Source: Methylotenera oryzisoli
GTDB lineage: Bacteria > Pseudomonadota > Gammaproteobacteria > Burkholderiales > Methylophilaceae
Reading direction: 5' to 3'
DNA: 49,903 bases
NCBI GenBank assembly: GCA_945881735.1
Contig: CAMCVF010000013.1
Location: 1 to 49,903 of the forward strand
Part shown: in pieces, positions 34,823 through 43,541 of the stretch
Numbering within the stretch: the stretch's first letter is position 1
How the letters are laid out: every line of letters starts with the position of its first letter
Notes under the pieces: model-generated
Told to the model about the DNA's origin: nothing
Seen by the model: only the letters and a program-made list of their open reading frames with translations
Databases searched by the model: none
Program-made: the position numbers and the translations under genes

Positions 34823-35045
34823 ATAGATAATGAGGTATAGTTTTTGCTATAAATTATTAGCTAAATATTGAAAAGATGTATTAGTGCATGTTGTTTTAAC
34901 ACCACTTTTACAACCACAAAAATTCGCATTAATTTTATCTGTGGACAATACAGGCTGTGTCAACCATAATACTGAAGTAATATTTGATAAAAAATATGAG
35001 TATAAAAATATCGAATAACGCCAATATAAATAAGTGAATATAACA

Positions 35046-35783
35046 ATGCATTCAAAACTAAATACATTTCTTTTAAGTTGCTTGCTGGCAATTTTAGTCA
35101 CGGGTTGCGCCACCACTAATAAAGACCCGTTAGAAGGTATTAATCGCGGTGTTTATAAATTTAATGACGTGGCAGATAGAGCTGTTATAAAACCAGTAGC
35201 TACTGCATACAAATCAGTAGCGCCAACATTTATTCGCAAAGGCTTTAATAATTTTTTTAATAACTTACGCTCTATTACAACTGTGCTTAACGATTTATTG
35301 CAGTTTAAATTTGCACATGCTTTTACCGATGCTGGTCGTTTCGTCATCAACAGCACTTTTGGTTTAGCGGGCTTTATTGACGTTGCTAGTATGGGTAATA
35401 TTCCAAATCATAAAGAAGATTTTGGTCAAACGCTGGCTTATTGGGGCGTTGGAAATGGCGCTTATTTAGTGTTGCCGTTCTTAGGCCCAAGTACTTTGCG
35501 TGATGCCACTGGTTTGGCGGTAGATTTCTTTACAACAGACCCGATTACATACACACACAATATTGGCGAAGTTCGTTTAAGCAATCAATTACGCATAGCA
35601 CAGTTTATTGATATAAGAACTGAATTACTTGATGCTGGCGACTTGGTAGACAATGCCTCATTAGATCCATATTCATTTTTGCGTGATGCCTATTTGCAAC
35701 GCCGCGCAAGTTTAATTGCTGATGGTGTTGCTATTGATAAACCAGCGGATGATGGATTTGAGCTTGCAGATGAAGATAAATAA
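35046..35783 (+). CDS. mlaA: Intermembrane phospholipid transport lipoprotein MlaA (VacJ)
   Basis: A 245-residue outer-membrane lipoprotein: signal peptide with lipobox LVTGC (C21). Family blocks: DPLEGINRGVYKFNDVADRAVIKPVATAYKSV, RKGFNNFFNNLRSITTVLNDLLQ, FVINSTFGLAGFIDVASMGNIPNHKEDFGQTLAYWGVGNGAYLVLPFLGPST. MlaA removes mislocalised phospholipids from the outer leaflet and passes them to MlaC. The mlaBCDEF genes are not in the window. ATG 35046 gives a proper signal peptide; GTG 35034 is an alternative. Followed by a strong terminator. Confidence 0.94.
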   Translation: MHSKLNTFLLSCLLAILVTGCATTNKDPLEGINRGVYKFNDVADRAVIKPVATAYKSVAPTFIRKGFNNFFNNLRSITTVLNDLLQFKFAHAFTDAGRFVINSTFGLAGFIDVASMGNIPNHKEDFGQTLAYWGVGNGAYLVLPFLGPSTLRDATGLAVDFFTTDPITYTHNIGEVRLSNQLRIAQFIDIRTELLDAGDLVDNASLDPYSFLRDAYLQRRASLIADGVAIDKPADDGFELADEDK

Positions 35784-35808
35784 GCACTATTGTTAATTAG
35801 CGCTTATT

Positions 35809-35840
35809 AAAAAAGCCCTTCAATTTGAAGGGCTTTTTTA
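35809..35840 (+). terminator. Strong intrinsic terminator after mlaA
   Basis: A GC-rich stem AGCCCTTC (ending 35821) pairs with GAAGGGCT (from 35827), flanked by A6 on the left and T6 on the right, so it can work on both strands. It sits between mlaA and the convergent pmbA. Confidence 0.93.
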
Positions 35841-35875
35841 TTGGCCAGTTTATTTTGATTGATTCAAATTTAAAT

Positions 35876-37228
35876 TTAACACTGCTCTGCTGAGTCGGCA
35901 GTTGCCACCATCATTTGCTCAATCAAAATAGAGCCAGTCAGTTTTGAGCTATTCTTAATCACATCATTACCAATTGCTTTAATTTGATTGAGCATGTCTT
36001 TCATATTCCCTGCAATAGTGATTTCTTCAACAGGGAAAACAATCATCCCATTTTCCACCCAAAAACCTGCTGCACCTCGCGAATAATCGCCTGTAACCAT
36101 GTTCAGTCCATGGCCTAACACTTCGGTTACCAGCAAACCTGTGCCCATTAATTGCAGTAATTCGGCAAAGCTTTGACCAGTTGATTGCACAATTAAATTA
36201 TGGCTGCCGCCTGCATTACCTGTGCTTTGCATGCCAAGCTTACGTGCCGAATAACTAGAAAGTATATAGCCTTGTAAAACGCCGCTTTCTAACAATTGGC
36301 GGGCATGCGTTGCCACACCTTCACTATCAAATGGGCTGCTGGCAATACCTTTTCTAATATGCGGGCTTTCCATAATATTCAAGCAACTTGATGCTACTTT
36401 TTTACCTAAACTATCCAGCAAGAAAGAAGATTTTCGATATAAGCTTCCACCTGAAATCGCGCCAATTAAAGATGAAATCAAACCTGAAGCCAACGGCGCT
36501 TCAAATAAAACTGGATATTGCCCAGTTTGAATGGTATGCGCGCCTAAGCGCCTGATAGTGCGCTGACCAGCCAAATTACCTACATAGCTGGCAGAATCCA
36601 TGTCTTTAAAGTCACGCGCACTGGTATACCAATAATCGCGCTGCATATTGCCGCTGTCTTCTGCAATTACCGAACAGCTGATGCTATGGCGCGAACTGGC
36701 ATAACCGCCCACAAAACCATGGCTATTAGCATAAGCAAATATACTTTCAGAATTAGATACGCCAGCACCTTCTGAATTGGTAATCCGTTTTTTATCCACA
36801 TCCATCGCGGCCGATTCGCAATTTTTTGCAATCTCTACGGCTTCATCCACACTTAATTGCCAATGGTGATATAAATCCAAATCCGGCAGCTCTGTTGCCA
36901 TTAAATGCGCATCAGCTAAACCGCAAAAAGGGTCTTTTGCGGTGTACTTGGCAATATTACAAGCCGCTTCAACCGTGTCTTTAAGAGCCTGCGGGCTTAA
37001 GTCAGAACTGCTAGCATGGCCTTTTTGTTCACCAAAATAAACCGTAACCGAAATACCTTTATCACGGTTATATTCAATATTTTCAGTCTCACCCAAACGC
37101 ACCGATACGTTTTGACCAGTGCCAAAACTTACCTCGGTTTCCGCAGATGATGCACCAGCAAACTTTGCCGTTTTAAGTACGTCTTGAGTGATTTGTTGTA
37201 ATTGTTCTAGATTAATTGTAGCGTCCAT
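35876..37228 (-). CDS. pmbA: Metalloprotease PmbA (TldE), TldD/PmbA family
   Basis: A 450-residue protein of the TldD/TldE pair. TldE lacks the HExxxH zinc site found in TldD, and none is seen here. Family features: SSAETEVSFGTGQNVSVRLGETENIEYNRDKGISVTVYFG at the N-terminus, RAAGFWVENGMIVFPVEEITIAGNM at the C-terminus. With TldD it forms a protease that matures modified peptides and degrades CcdA-type antitoxins. TldD is not in the window. The next gene, darP, diverges with 80 bp between starts; this pmbA-yjgA arrangement is widespread. Confidence 0.94.
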   Translation of the reverse strand: MDATINLEQLQQITQDVLKTAKFAGASSAETEVSFGTGQNVSVRLGETENIEYNRDKGISVTVYFGEQKGHASSSDLSPQALKDTVEAACNIAKYTAKDPFCGLADAHLMATELPDLDLYHHWQLSVDEAVEIAKNCESAAMDVDKKRITNSEGAGVSNSESIFAYANSHGFVGGYASSRHSISCSVIAEDSGNMQRDYWYTSARDFKDMDSASYVGNLAGQRTIRRLGAHTIQTGQYPVLFEAPLASGLISSLIGAISGGSLYRKSSFLLDSLGKKVASSCLNIMESPHIRKGIASSPFDSEGVATHARQLLESGVLQGYILSSYSARKLGMQSTGNAGGSHNLIVQSTGQSFAELLQLMGTGLLVTEVLGHGLNMVTGDYSRGAAGFWVENGMIVFPVEEITIAGNMKDMLNQIKAIGNDVIKNSSKLTGSILIEQMMVATADSAEQC

Positions 37229-37308
37229 TATGGGGTTTGATTAATTCAAATGACTAAAACTGTTATCATACCGTAGCCAACATCAAAGCCACTAGAAACC
37301 ACACAATC

Positions 37309-37860
37309 GTGACAGAAAAAAACTATTCAATAGAACCAGATACTGATTTACCCATCAGCAAAACCAAGTTAAAAGCCGAGGCAGACGCTCAGCAAGCCAT
37401 TGGCAAAAAATTAATTAATTTATCCAAAGATAAATTAATTAAACTAAATTTGCCAGAAACCTTATTTGATGCGGTAATGGAAGCAAAACGCCTAACCGCT
37501 AACGGCGCTGTACGCAGACAATTGCAATACTTGGGCCGCTTGATGCGTGACGTGGATAGTGAGCCTATCGTTGAGCAACTAGAGGCCTGGGAAGGCAAAA
37601 ATACGCAAGAAAATGCGCGTTTTCATACCATGGAGCGCTGGCGTACCCGATTGATTAATGAGCCAAATGCTTTACAAGAGTTTTATAGTCAGTTCCCCTG
37701 TGCCGATATTCAACAGTTGCGCACTTTGATTAGAAACGCGCAACGTGAAGAGGCGGCGCAAAAGCCACCCAAAAGCAGTCGTGAAATATTTAAGTTAATC
37801 CGCGAGATAAGTGAGTTAGAGATGGCATCACCTGATGAAGTAAGCGATAGTGCTGATTAA
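37309..37860 (+). CDS. darP: Dual-action ribosomal maturation protein DarP (YjgA)
   Basis: A 183-residue protein of the YjgA/DUF615 family, which binds late 50S intermediates near the peptidyl transferase centre. Signature text: PISKTKLKAEADAQQAIG, LINLSKDKLIKLNLPETLFDAVMEAKRL, GAVRRQLQYLGRLMRDVDSEPI and HTMERWRTRLI. It is highly charged, as expected. The start is GTG 37309, with no strong Shine-Dalgarno; the divergent neighbour pmbA supports the assignment. nhaA starts 26 bp after the stop. Confidence 0.93.
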   Translation: MTEKNYSIEPDTDLPISKTKLKAEADAQQAIGKKLINLSKDKLIKLNLPETLFDAVMEAKRLTANGAVRRQLQYLGRLMRDVDSEPIVEQLEAWEGKNTQENARFHTMERWRTRLINEPNALQEFYSQFPCADIQQLRTLIRNAQREEAAQKPPKSSREIFKLIREISELEMASPDEVSDSAD

Positions 37861-37886
37861 TCATTTGCTCAAAACAAGGATGTAGT

Positions 37887-39266
37887 ATGGCAAGCTCCAA
37901 AAAAAATTTACATTCCAATGAATCTGGTATCACTTACGCGCCCTGGGAAAAGAAATTCTCACGCGTATTATCTCCAATTGAAGAATTTATTCATCATCAA
38001 ACCGCTAGTAGCATATTGCTCGTTATAGCCACTGCACTTTCCTTGTTTTTTGCTAACAGTAGTGCATTAAGTGGTGTGTATCAATATCTGTTGCATATCC
38101 CTTTTAGTGTTTCTTTAAATAATTGGAGCATCTCAATGAGCCTGCATCATTGGGTAAATGATGCATTGATGGCGATTTTCTTTTTTGTGGTAGGTATGGA
38201 GTTAAAACGTGAAATATTAGTCGGTGAACTATCGGATATTCGGCAAGCGTCGTTACCGATTATTGCCGCAATTGGCGGCATGGCTGTGCCCGCCCTAATT
38301 TATATAGCACTTAATCCAAGCATTGAAGCGCATCAAGGCTGGGGAGTACCAATGGCAACCGACATCGCGTTTGCAGTCGGGGCGCTTGTTTTGCTCGCTA
38401 AGCGCGTACCCAAATCCTTAGTTACCTTTTTAATTGCATTAGCAATTGCCGATGACTTAGGTGCCGTTTTAGTTATTGCTCTTTTCTATACAGAGCAAAT
38501 TGCCATGAATTGGTTATTGATTACTGCCATTTTAGTCTTATTGTTGGTGTTACTAAATTTTACAGGTGTTCGTAACGCTATCCCCTACTTCATTGTAGCT
38601 ATCATACTTTGGTATGCCATGATGCAATCAGGTGTGCATGCCACGATAGCTGGTGTTTTGGGTGCATTCACAGTGCCTGCACGCTCAAAATATGACCCCG
38701 CACTTTTTCTAAGTCGTATCAAAGATCAAATTACCAACTTTTCCAACAATCAAAAAGTGGGTACAAATTTAATGACAAACGATAAGCTACATTCGGTAGT
38801 GGAAACGATTGAAGATAGCGTCATGGGCGTTCAAGCTCCTCTACAGCGACTTGGACAGCTCTGGCAAATACCTGTAGCGTTTTTAATTATCCCAGTTTTC
38901 GCTTTTTTTAATGCAGGCATCACCATTCAGTTAGACTCTCTTGGTGAAACTTTTTCTAGCCCCATTATGCTGGGTGTGATGCTTGGTTTAGTTTTAGGCA
39001 AATTTATTGGCATTACGGGCGCATGCTGGCTCGCCTTAAAACTCAAAATTAGCAGGTTACCGACTGGCGCACGCTTTAGTCAAATCGCCGCGGCATCAGT
39101 GTTAGCTGGGATTGGATTTACCATGTCTATCTTTATCGCCGAGTTGGCATTTAAAGACCATGCCGATTATCTATTGATGGCAAAAACAGGGGTTATTTTC
39201 GCTTCAGTGATTGCTGCCACTGTTGGCTTCAGTTGGTTGTGGATATTGGGCAAACCTAAGCATTAA
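37887..39266 (+). CDS. nhaA: Na+/H+ antiporter NhaA
   Basis: A 459-residue inner-membrane antiporter exchanging 2 H+ for 1 Na+. About 11-12 hydrophobic helices are seen. The key acidic residues are present: WGVPMATDIAFAVGAL carries the Asp equivalent to E. coli D133 and IALAIADDLGAVLVIALF the pair equivalent to D163/D164. ASVLAGIGFTMSIFIAELAF is the conserved late helix. A long polar loop (KYDPALFLSRIKDQITNFSN...) makes it longer than E. coli NhaA (388), as in other betaproteobacteria. A good Shine-Dalgarno (AAGGATG) precedes the ATG. Confidence 0.94.
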   Translation: MASSKKNLHSNESGITYAPWEKKFSRVLSPIEEFIHHQTASSILLVIATALSLFFANSSALSGVYQYLLHIPFSVSLNNWSISMSLHHWVNDALMAIFFFVVGMELKREILVGELSDIRQASLPIIAAIGGMAVPALIYIALNPSIEAHQGWGVPMATDIAFAVGALVLLAKRVPKSLVTFLIALAIADDLGAVLVIALFYTEQIAMNWLLITAILVLLLVLLNFTGVRNAIPYFIVAIILWYAMMQSGVHATIAGVLGAFTVPARSKYDPALFLSRIKDQITNFSNNQKVGTNLMTNDKLHSVVETIEDSVMGVQAPLQRLGQLWQIPVAFLIIPVFAFFNAGITIQLDSLGETFSSPIMLGVMLGLVLGKFIGITGACWLALKLKISRLPTGARFSQIAAASVLAGIGFTMSIFIAELAFKDHADYLLMAKTGVIFASVIAATVGFSWLWILGKPKH

Positions 39267-39324
39267 AGGCTTGCTCAACTTATCACTGCATCAGCACAGC
39301 GCGTTATGCCATGCTAAATGGGTT

Positions 39325-40176
39325 CTATTTACGCGCGTTAATTTGCGCATTAGCTATACTCTTCTCACCATTGCGCTCAAACTCCAGTTCTACTTCTTTG
39401 CCTTGATGTTGGCGCACCACAGCGGATAACTCTTCTGGCTTATTAAGTTTATTACCTGCTAATTTTAATAAAGTATCACCGCGCAATAAGCCCGCTTTTG
39501 CAGCAGGTGAGTCTTTAATCACCGCAATAACTTTTAAACCTTCAAACTCAGTGGCTTTTTCAGCATCTTGGGATTCTTTTTTTGCTAATTTAATTACATG
39601 TACACCCAATAAAGGAGCAGGTAATTTTGCCCAATAACTGGCGTAATATTTGTAATTCGTTGGCTCATCTTGCAAGTCTTTTTCACTTAACTCTTTACCC
39701 ACTTTAGCCGCCTCTTTAATCATTTGCATTTTGCTTATGGCGGTTTTAGCGGATCCATACTTGCTGTACACCAGTACCGTATCAGCCTTAATTTTCTTAG
39801 CATACTCCAGCGCTTGTTCTGCTGGTACATCACCCGCTGTAAAGCCTGATGACCCTATCATGTCGTAGCCACTTTCTAGCATACTAATGTCGTCATCTTC
39901 TTTATGATTACTGACATACATCTTTGTATCAGGGTTAGCTTGCATTGATTTTAAATCGCTACTGTTTTGCGGCTTATAGCTTTTTTCGTACCAGTTTTCG
40001 GCGGCTTGCAATTGCATAGCCGCAAACAAAATACCGGCTGCAAATAAGCCCAGCAACATCATTTTTGCCTTTAGTGTTTTAGTTTCGGTAGTGATTGCGT
40101 GCGATTGGCCTAAACGTGCCAACACTTTTGCATCTCTTGCTGTTTTTATCATTGAATGATTGGTCAAACCCGCCAT
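39325..40176 (-). CDS. Membrane-anchored PDZ-domain protein
   Basis: A 283-residue protein. A cytoplasmic N-terminus of about 35 residues precedes one membrane segment (MMLLGLFAAGILFAAMQLQA), then a periplasmic part: a middle region with ISMLESGYDMIGSSGFTAG and AKKIKADTVLVYSKYGSAKT, and a C-terminal PDZ domain (about 200-280) with VIAVIKDSPAAKAGLLRGDTLLKLAG and LEFERNG. There is no protease domain. The ISxLxxxGYxxIGxSxF stretch resembles a fold found in small envelope proteins that handle oxidised or misfolded clients, but I cannot name it. Start set at ATG 40176 because AAAGGA lies 8 nt upstream; the longer open frame to 40269 lacks this and overlaps mog. Confidence 0.75.
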   Translation of the reverse strand: MAGLTNHSMIKTARDAKVLARLGQSHAITTETKTLKAKMMLLGLFAAGILFAAMQLQAAENWYEKSYKPQNSSDLKSMQANPDTKMYVSNHKEDDDISMLESGYDMIGSSGFTAGDVPAEQALEYAKKIKADTVLVYSKYGSAKTAISKMQMIKEAAKVGKELSEKDLQDEPTNYKYYASYWAKLPAPLLGVHVIKLAKKESQDAEKATEFEGLKVIAVIKDSPAAKAGLLRGDTLLKLAGNKLNKPEELSAVVRQHQGKEVELEFERNGEKSIANAQINARK

Positions 40177-40257
40177 GAAATAATCCTTTACGATTGAAAA
40201 TGCTATTATTAGCGTATTCCGCGCATTTATTTTACACGCAATTTTAAAGACAAGAAG

Positions 40258-40860
40258 ATGGCAAAACAATTCATTAAAGTTGGTTTAGTTTCTACCAGTG
40301 ACAGAGCTTCTAGTGGCATTTATGCCGATAAAGGTATCCCTAGTCTGCAAGAGTGGCTGAATAAAACGGTTGTTACGCCGATTGAATATCACACACGCTT
40401 ACTAGCGGATGAGCAAAAAGATATTGAACAAACGCTAATTGATTTGGTGGATTATCAAGGTTGCCATTTGATATTAACAACAGGTGGCACTGGACCAGCT
40501 GCACGCGATGTAACACCAGAAGCCACTTTAAATGTAGCCGATAAAATCATGCCTGGTTTTGGTGAGCAAATGCGCCAAATAAGCCTTAATTTTGTGCCAA
40601 CTGCCATTTTATCTAGGCAAGTGGCAGTAATTCGCAAACAGTGTTTAATTATTAATTTGCCTGGTCAACCCAAGGCTATTGCACAAATCTTAGAAGGTTT
40701 AAAAGATGATAGCGGCAATATTAAAGTGCATGGTATATTTGCGGCTATTCCCTATTGCTTAGATTTATTGGCGAGCGATGAGTCTCCAATGCCCTATTTA
40801 GAAACTAATCAAGCAACAGTCAACGCTTTTCGCCCCGCAAACGCTATTAAACGAACTTAA
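40258..40860 (+). CDS. mog: Molybdopterin adenylyltransferase
   Basis: A 200-residue MogA/MoaB-fold protein that adenylylates molybdopterin before molybdenum insertion. Motifs: VGLVSTSDRASSGIYADKGIPSLQEWL, LILTTGGTGPAARDVTPEAT and LIINLPGQPKAIAQILEGL. The extended C-terminal region and the AARDVTPEAT motif fit MogA better than MoaB. No other molybdenum cofactor gene is nearby. AAGA-AGATG context at the start; the divergent PDZ gene starts 81 bp away. Confidence 0.92.
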   Translation: MAKQFIKVGLVSTSDRASSGIYADKGIPSLQEWLNKTVVTPIEYHTRLLADEQKDIEQTLIDLVDYQGCHLILTTGGTGPAARDVTPEATLNVADKIMPGFGEQMRQISLNFVPTAILSRQVAVIRKQCLIINLPGQPKAIAQILEGLKDDSGNIKVHGIFAAIPYCLDLLASDESPMPYLETNQATVNAFRPANAIKRT

Positions 40861-40876
40861 TCATTTTAGAGTAACC

Positions 40877-41278
40877 ATGCATCACTTATATCATCGCTTA
40901 GCATCTAACACTGTTTCAAAAAAATGGGCTTTAATTATCTTTTGGCTGGCTTTTCTCAGCACTAGCATTGTAATGTTCGTTCCAGGCAGCCCAACTAAAG
41001 AAAATGGCTTTATGCACTGGGATAAAATTCAGCATGTGCTGGCCTTTATGTTATTGATTAAATTGGCTTGGTCGGCTTATCCTAATAAAAAATACATGGC
41101 CGTCATCATGTTGGTCATTTTTGGTGCCGCAATTGAAATCTTGCAAGCCACGCTAACAACGACCCGCACAGGTTCAACAGGCGATTGGATTGCAGATTTG
41201 GTTGGCATACTGATTGGAATGGCTATTTGTGTAACGCTGTTTGAAAAAAATAGGCAGCTTAAACAAATTCCGCAATGA
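40877..41278 (+). CDS. VanZ-like membrane protein
   Basis: A 133-residue protein with four predicted membrane helices: about 19-37 (WALIIFWLAFLSTSIVMFV), 54-70, 76-95 and 102-121. The text FMHWDKIQHVLAFMLLIKLAWSAY and GAAIEILQATLTTTRTGSTGDWIADLVGILIGM matches the VanZ-like family (conserved DKxxHxxxF and E...GD). VanZ gives low teicoplanin resistance in enterococci, but in proteobacteria the role is unknown, so resistance should not be assumed. It overlaps thiL by 4 bp (ATGA). Confidence 0.8.
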   Translation: MHHLYHRLASNTVSKKWALIIFWLAFLSTSIVMFVPGSPTKENGFMHWDKIQHVLAFMLLIKLAWSAYPNKKYMAVIMLVIFGAAIEILQATLTTTRTGSTGDWIADLVGILIGMAICVTLFEKNRQLKQIPQ

Positions 41279-42237
41279 CACCTGAATTCGATCTTATTCA
41301 GCAATTTTTTTCGCGCGCTACCACACAAACCGATTTAGGCGTTGGTGATGATTCTGCTTTAATTTCAATTACTCATGGCATGCAGTTAGCCATTTCAGCC
41401 GATATGCTGGTAGCAGGCACTCACTTTTTTGCCGATTGCGATGCTTTTCAATTGGGTTGGAAATCGCTGGCTGTGAATGTTTCTGATATGGCAGCAATGG
41501 GTGCACAACCCAAATGGGCAACGCTAGCAATTGCTTTACCCGATGTAAACCCTGCTTGGCTAGACCAATTTAGCGGTGGTTTTTTTTCCTGTGCCAATCA
41601 ATTTAGTGTCGATTTAATTGGTGGCGATACTACCCGCGGGCCATTGACTATAAGCATACAAATCATGGGTGAAGTGCCAATTGGTAAAGCAATTAAACGT
41701 AGCGGCGCACAACTCCATGATGATATTTGGGTAAGTGGTCAACTTGGTAGCGCAGCCTTGGGACTGGCTTACTTGCAAAAAAACCACTTAAACAGCTCAT
41801 TAAATGCCGACGATATTGCTAACTGCTTACAAGCGTTAAATGCGCCCACTCCACGCATTGCACTAGGTTTAAGCTTACGCGGCATTGCAACTAGCAATAT
41901 TGATATTTCAGACGGCTTATTGGCCGATTTAGGACATATTTTGAGAGCGTCTAACTTTGGTGCAACGCTAAATTTAGAAGCAATTCCCTGCATAGAAGTT
42001 TTAAAAACATCCATTCAAAATCCAATTACACAAAATTATGTTCTGGCTGCTGGTGATGATTACGAGCTCTGTTTTACGGCGCCAAAATCGGCTAGAAAAA
42101 TTATTGAATCAATTGCCCAACAAATTAATTGTCCAGTTAGCCTAGTTGGTGAAATCCATATTGGCAATGACTTAAAAGTGATGTATCAAAATCGGCAATT
42201 AAATATCTCAAAAAAAGGTTTTGACCATTTTGGATAA
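41275..42237 (+). CDS. thiL: Thiamine-monophosphate kinase
   Basis: A 320-residue ATP-dependent kinase making thiamine diphosphate from thiamine monophosphate. Motifs: FDLIQQFFSRA and GVGDDSALI (Mg/ATP site), ISADMLVAGTHFF, GWKSLAVNVSDMAAMGAQPKWA, DLIGGDTTRGPL, SNIDISDGLLADLGHIL and AGDDYELCFT. Complete. thiL-pgpA adjacency is conserved from E. coli onward; here both overlaps are tight. Confidence 0.96.
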   Translation: MTPEFDLIQQFFSRATTQTDLGVGDDSALISITHGMQLAISADMLVAGTHFFADCDAFQLGWKSLAVNVSDMAAMGAQPKWATLAIALPDVNPAWLDQFSGGFFSCANQFSVDLIGGDTTRGPLTISIQIMGEVPIGKAIKRSGAQLHDDIWVSGQLGSAALGLAYLQKNHLNSSLNADDIANCLQALNAPTPRIALGLSLRGIATSNIDISDGLLADLGHILRASNFGATLNLEAIPCIEVLKTSIQNPITQNYVLAAGDDYELCFTAPKSARKIIESIAQQINCPVSLVGEIHIGNDLKVMYQNRQLNISKKGFDHFG

Positions 42238-42724
42238 GCCAAACCAGCCTAATTTAAAGTTACTAATTGCACATCCAGCGCACTTAATTTCACTGGGTTT
42301 TGGTAGCGGCTTAGCACCAAAAGCACCCGGCACATTCGGCACGCTTGTAGGTATACCATTCTTTTGGCTGATATCTGGTCTCACAATTTATGTGCAACTA
42401 CTCATTATTAGTTTACTTTTTTTTCTGGGCATTTATTGTTGCGATAAAACAGGTAAAGCGCTTGGCGTTAGCGACCATGGCGGCATCGTTTGGGATGAAA
42501 TTGTCGCCATTATGCTAGTACTTACTTTTGCGCCGATTAATTGGCTGTGGTGGCTTGTTGCGTTTTTGCTATTTCGATTGTTTGACATTTGGAAGCCGTA
42601 TCCAATTCGGCAATTTGACGCTAAATTTAAAAATGGTTTTGGCGTCATGTTTGACGATTTATTAGCGGCTGTTTATGCGATTATTGGCTTACAATTATTG
42701 CTGTGGACAAACTTAATATCTTAG
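42221..42724 (+). CDS. pgpA: Phosphatidylglycerophosphatase A
   Basis: A 167-residue inner-membrane enzyme that dephosphorylates phosphatidylglycerophosphate to phosphatidylglycerol. Motifs: GFGSGLAPKAPGTFGTLVGIPFFW, DHGGIVWDEIVAIM and RLFDIWKPYPIRQFD, with hydrophobic segments between them. The frame starts at TTG 42221 inside thiL; TTG 42230 is better spaced (11 nt) from the AAAGG sequence at 42214-42218 and may be the true start. Translation is probably coupled to thiL. It overlaps pncC by 22 bp. Confidence 0.93.
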   Translation: MTILDKPNQPNLKLLIAHPAHLISLGFGSGLAPKAPGTFGTLVGIPFFWLISGLTIYVQLLIISLLFFLGIYCCDKTGKALGVSDHGGIVWDEIVAIMLVLTFAPINWLWWLVAFLLFRLFDIWKPYPIRQFDAKFKNGFGVMFDDLLAAVYAIIGLQLLLWTNLIS

Positions 42725-43188
42725 CTGAATCCTTAGGTGCAGCACTCAAAGCACGCGGCTTCGTGTTAGCACTGGCAGAGTCGTGCACAGGTGGCATGGT
42801 GGCTCAGGGAATTACCAGTGTGGCTGGAAGTTCTGCTTGGTTTGACCGTGGATTTGTTACTTACAGCAATCAAGCAAAAATGGATATGCTGGGGGTTAAC
42901 AAGCAAACTTTATTGCAGTTTGGCGCCGTTAGCGAACAAACGGCCGCTGAAATGGCGCAAGGTGCATTAAGGTTCAGCCTAGCAGATATCAGCGCCAGCA
43001 TTACTGGCATTGCAGGGCCTGATGGAGGCACTGCAGTAAAACCTGTTGGTATTGTTTGTTTTGGTTTTGCGCTAAAAAATAGCGTTAAAACCAGCATACA
43101 ACATTTTGCTGGCAACCGAGAATCCGTTCGCCAACAAGCATCTGTCTACGCAATTTTCCAACTGACAGAACTAATGCGCTTAACTTAA
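42703..43188 (+). CDS. pncC: Nicotinamide-nucleotide amidase (CinA C-terminal domain protein)
   Basis: A 161-residue stand-alone CinA C-terminal domain. It deamidates nicotinamide mononucleotide in NAD salvage. The catalytic serine lies in ALAESCTGGMVAQGIT; GAVSEQTAAEMAQGALRF and ITGIAGPDGGTAVKPVG follow. The CinA N-terminal molybdopterin-like domain is absent, as in E. coli PncC (YgaD). It starts at GTG 42703 within the pgpA end. The thiL-pgpA-pncC order, with recA downstream, is common in proteobacteria; here a minus-strand gene lies before recA. Confidence 0.93.
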   Translation: MDKLNILAESLGAALKARGFVLALAESCTGGMVAQGITSVAGSSAWFDRGFVTYSNQAKMDMLGVNKQTLLQFGAVSEQTAAEMAQGALRFSLADISASITGIAGPDGGTAVKPVGIVCFGFALKNSVKTSIQHFAGNRESVRQQASVYAIFQLTELMRLT

Positions 43189-43199
43189 TTACCTGTCTA

Positions 43200-43541
43200 T
43201 TAGCGGTTACCGCGTTGGTGCACATGTCCACGATGGCCATTATTAGCTCTGTTGCTCCATCCATTATTGTTTCCCCAGCGATTATCAAATCGTTGTGAAT
43301 GATGTCTGTGGTTATGGTACCCGTAGTTCTGATCCCCAAAAAACACGACAGGTACTGAGCGATAATAAGCCACTCGAGGTGCATTGTAATAAACGACTGG
43401 AGGCCCTGCATAATATCGTGCCTGCGGGTAACCATATCCTCCCACGTTAATACCAACATAGAACGAATCACGCGCTAAAACACTTGAAATTGAAGCGACA
43501 CCAATAGCTAAAACCACTATAGCCGAACGTAATATTTTCAT
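43200..43541 (-). CDS. Exported Tyr/His/Asn-rich protein of unknown function
   Basis: A 113-residue protein with a clear signal peptide (MKILRSAIVVLAIGVASISS, cleavage near VLA-RD). The mature part is low in complexity: YVGINVGGYGYPQARYY, VVYYNAPRVAYY, then an HNHRHHSQRFDNRWGNNNGW segment and HRGHVHQRGNR. Tyr-rich then His/Asn/Arg-rich composition may bind metal or associate with the envelope; no catalytic motif is seen. CAGGAG precedes the ATG by about 8 nt. It is inserted between pncC and recA on the other strand and ends 11 bp from the pncC stop. Function unknown. Confidence 0.75.
   Translation of the reverse strand: MKILRSAIVVLAIGVASISSVLARDSFYVGINVGGYGYPQARYYAGPPVVYYNAPRVAYYRSVPVVFFGDQNYGYHNHRHHSQRFDNRWGNNNGWSNRANNGHRGHVHQRGNR

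Noticed and set aside
34847-35116. 89-codon minus-strand frame before mlaA
   Set aside because: It overlaps the mlaA signal peptide in antisense and has no recognisable domain or ribosome site.
40177-40269. N-terminal extension of the PDZ protein to 40269
   Set aside because: The extension overlaps the divergent mog start and lacks a Shine-Dalgarno, whereas ATG 40176 has AAAGGA 8 nt upstream.
40877-41278. Glycopeptide resistance through the VanZ-like protein
   Set aside because: Only family likeness; no van genes are near and Gram-negative VanZ-like proteins are not known resistance factors.
43085-43471. 128-codon minus frame overlapping pncC and the Tyr/His-rich gene
   Set aside because: It runs antisense to pncC and in another frame of a gene with a convincing signal peptide and Shine-Dalgarno.
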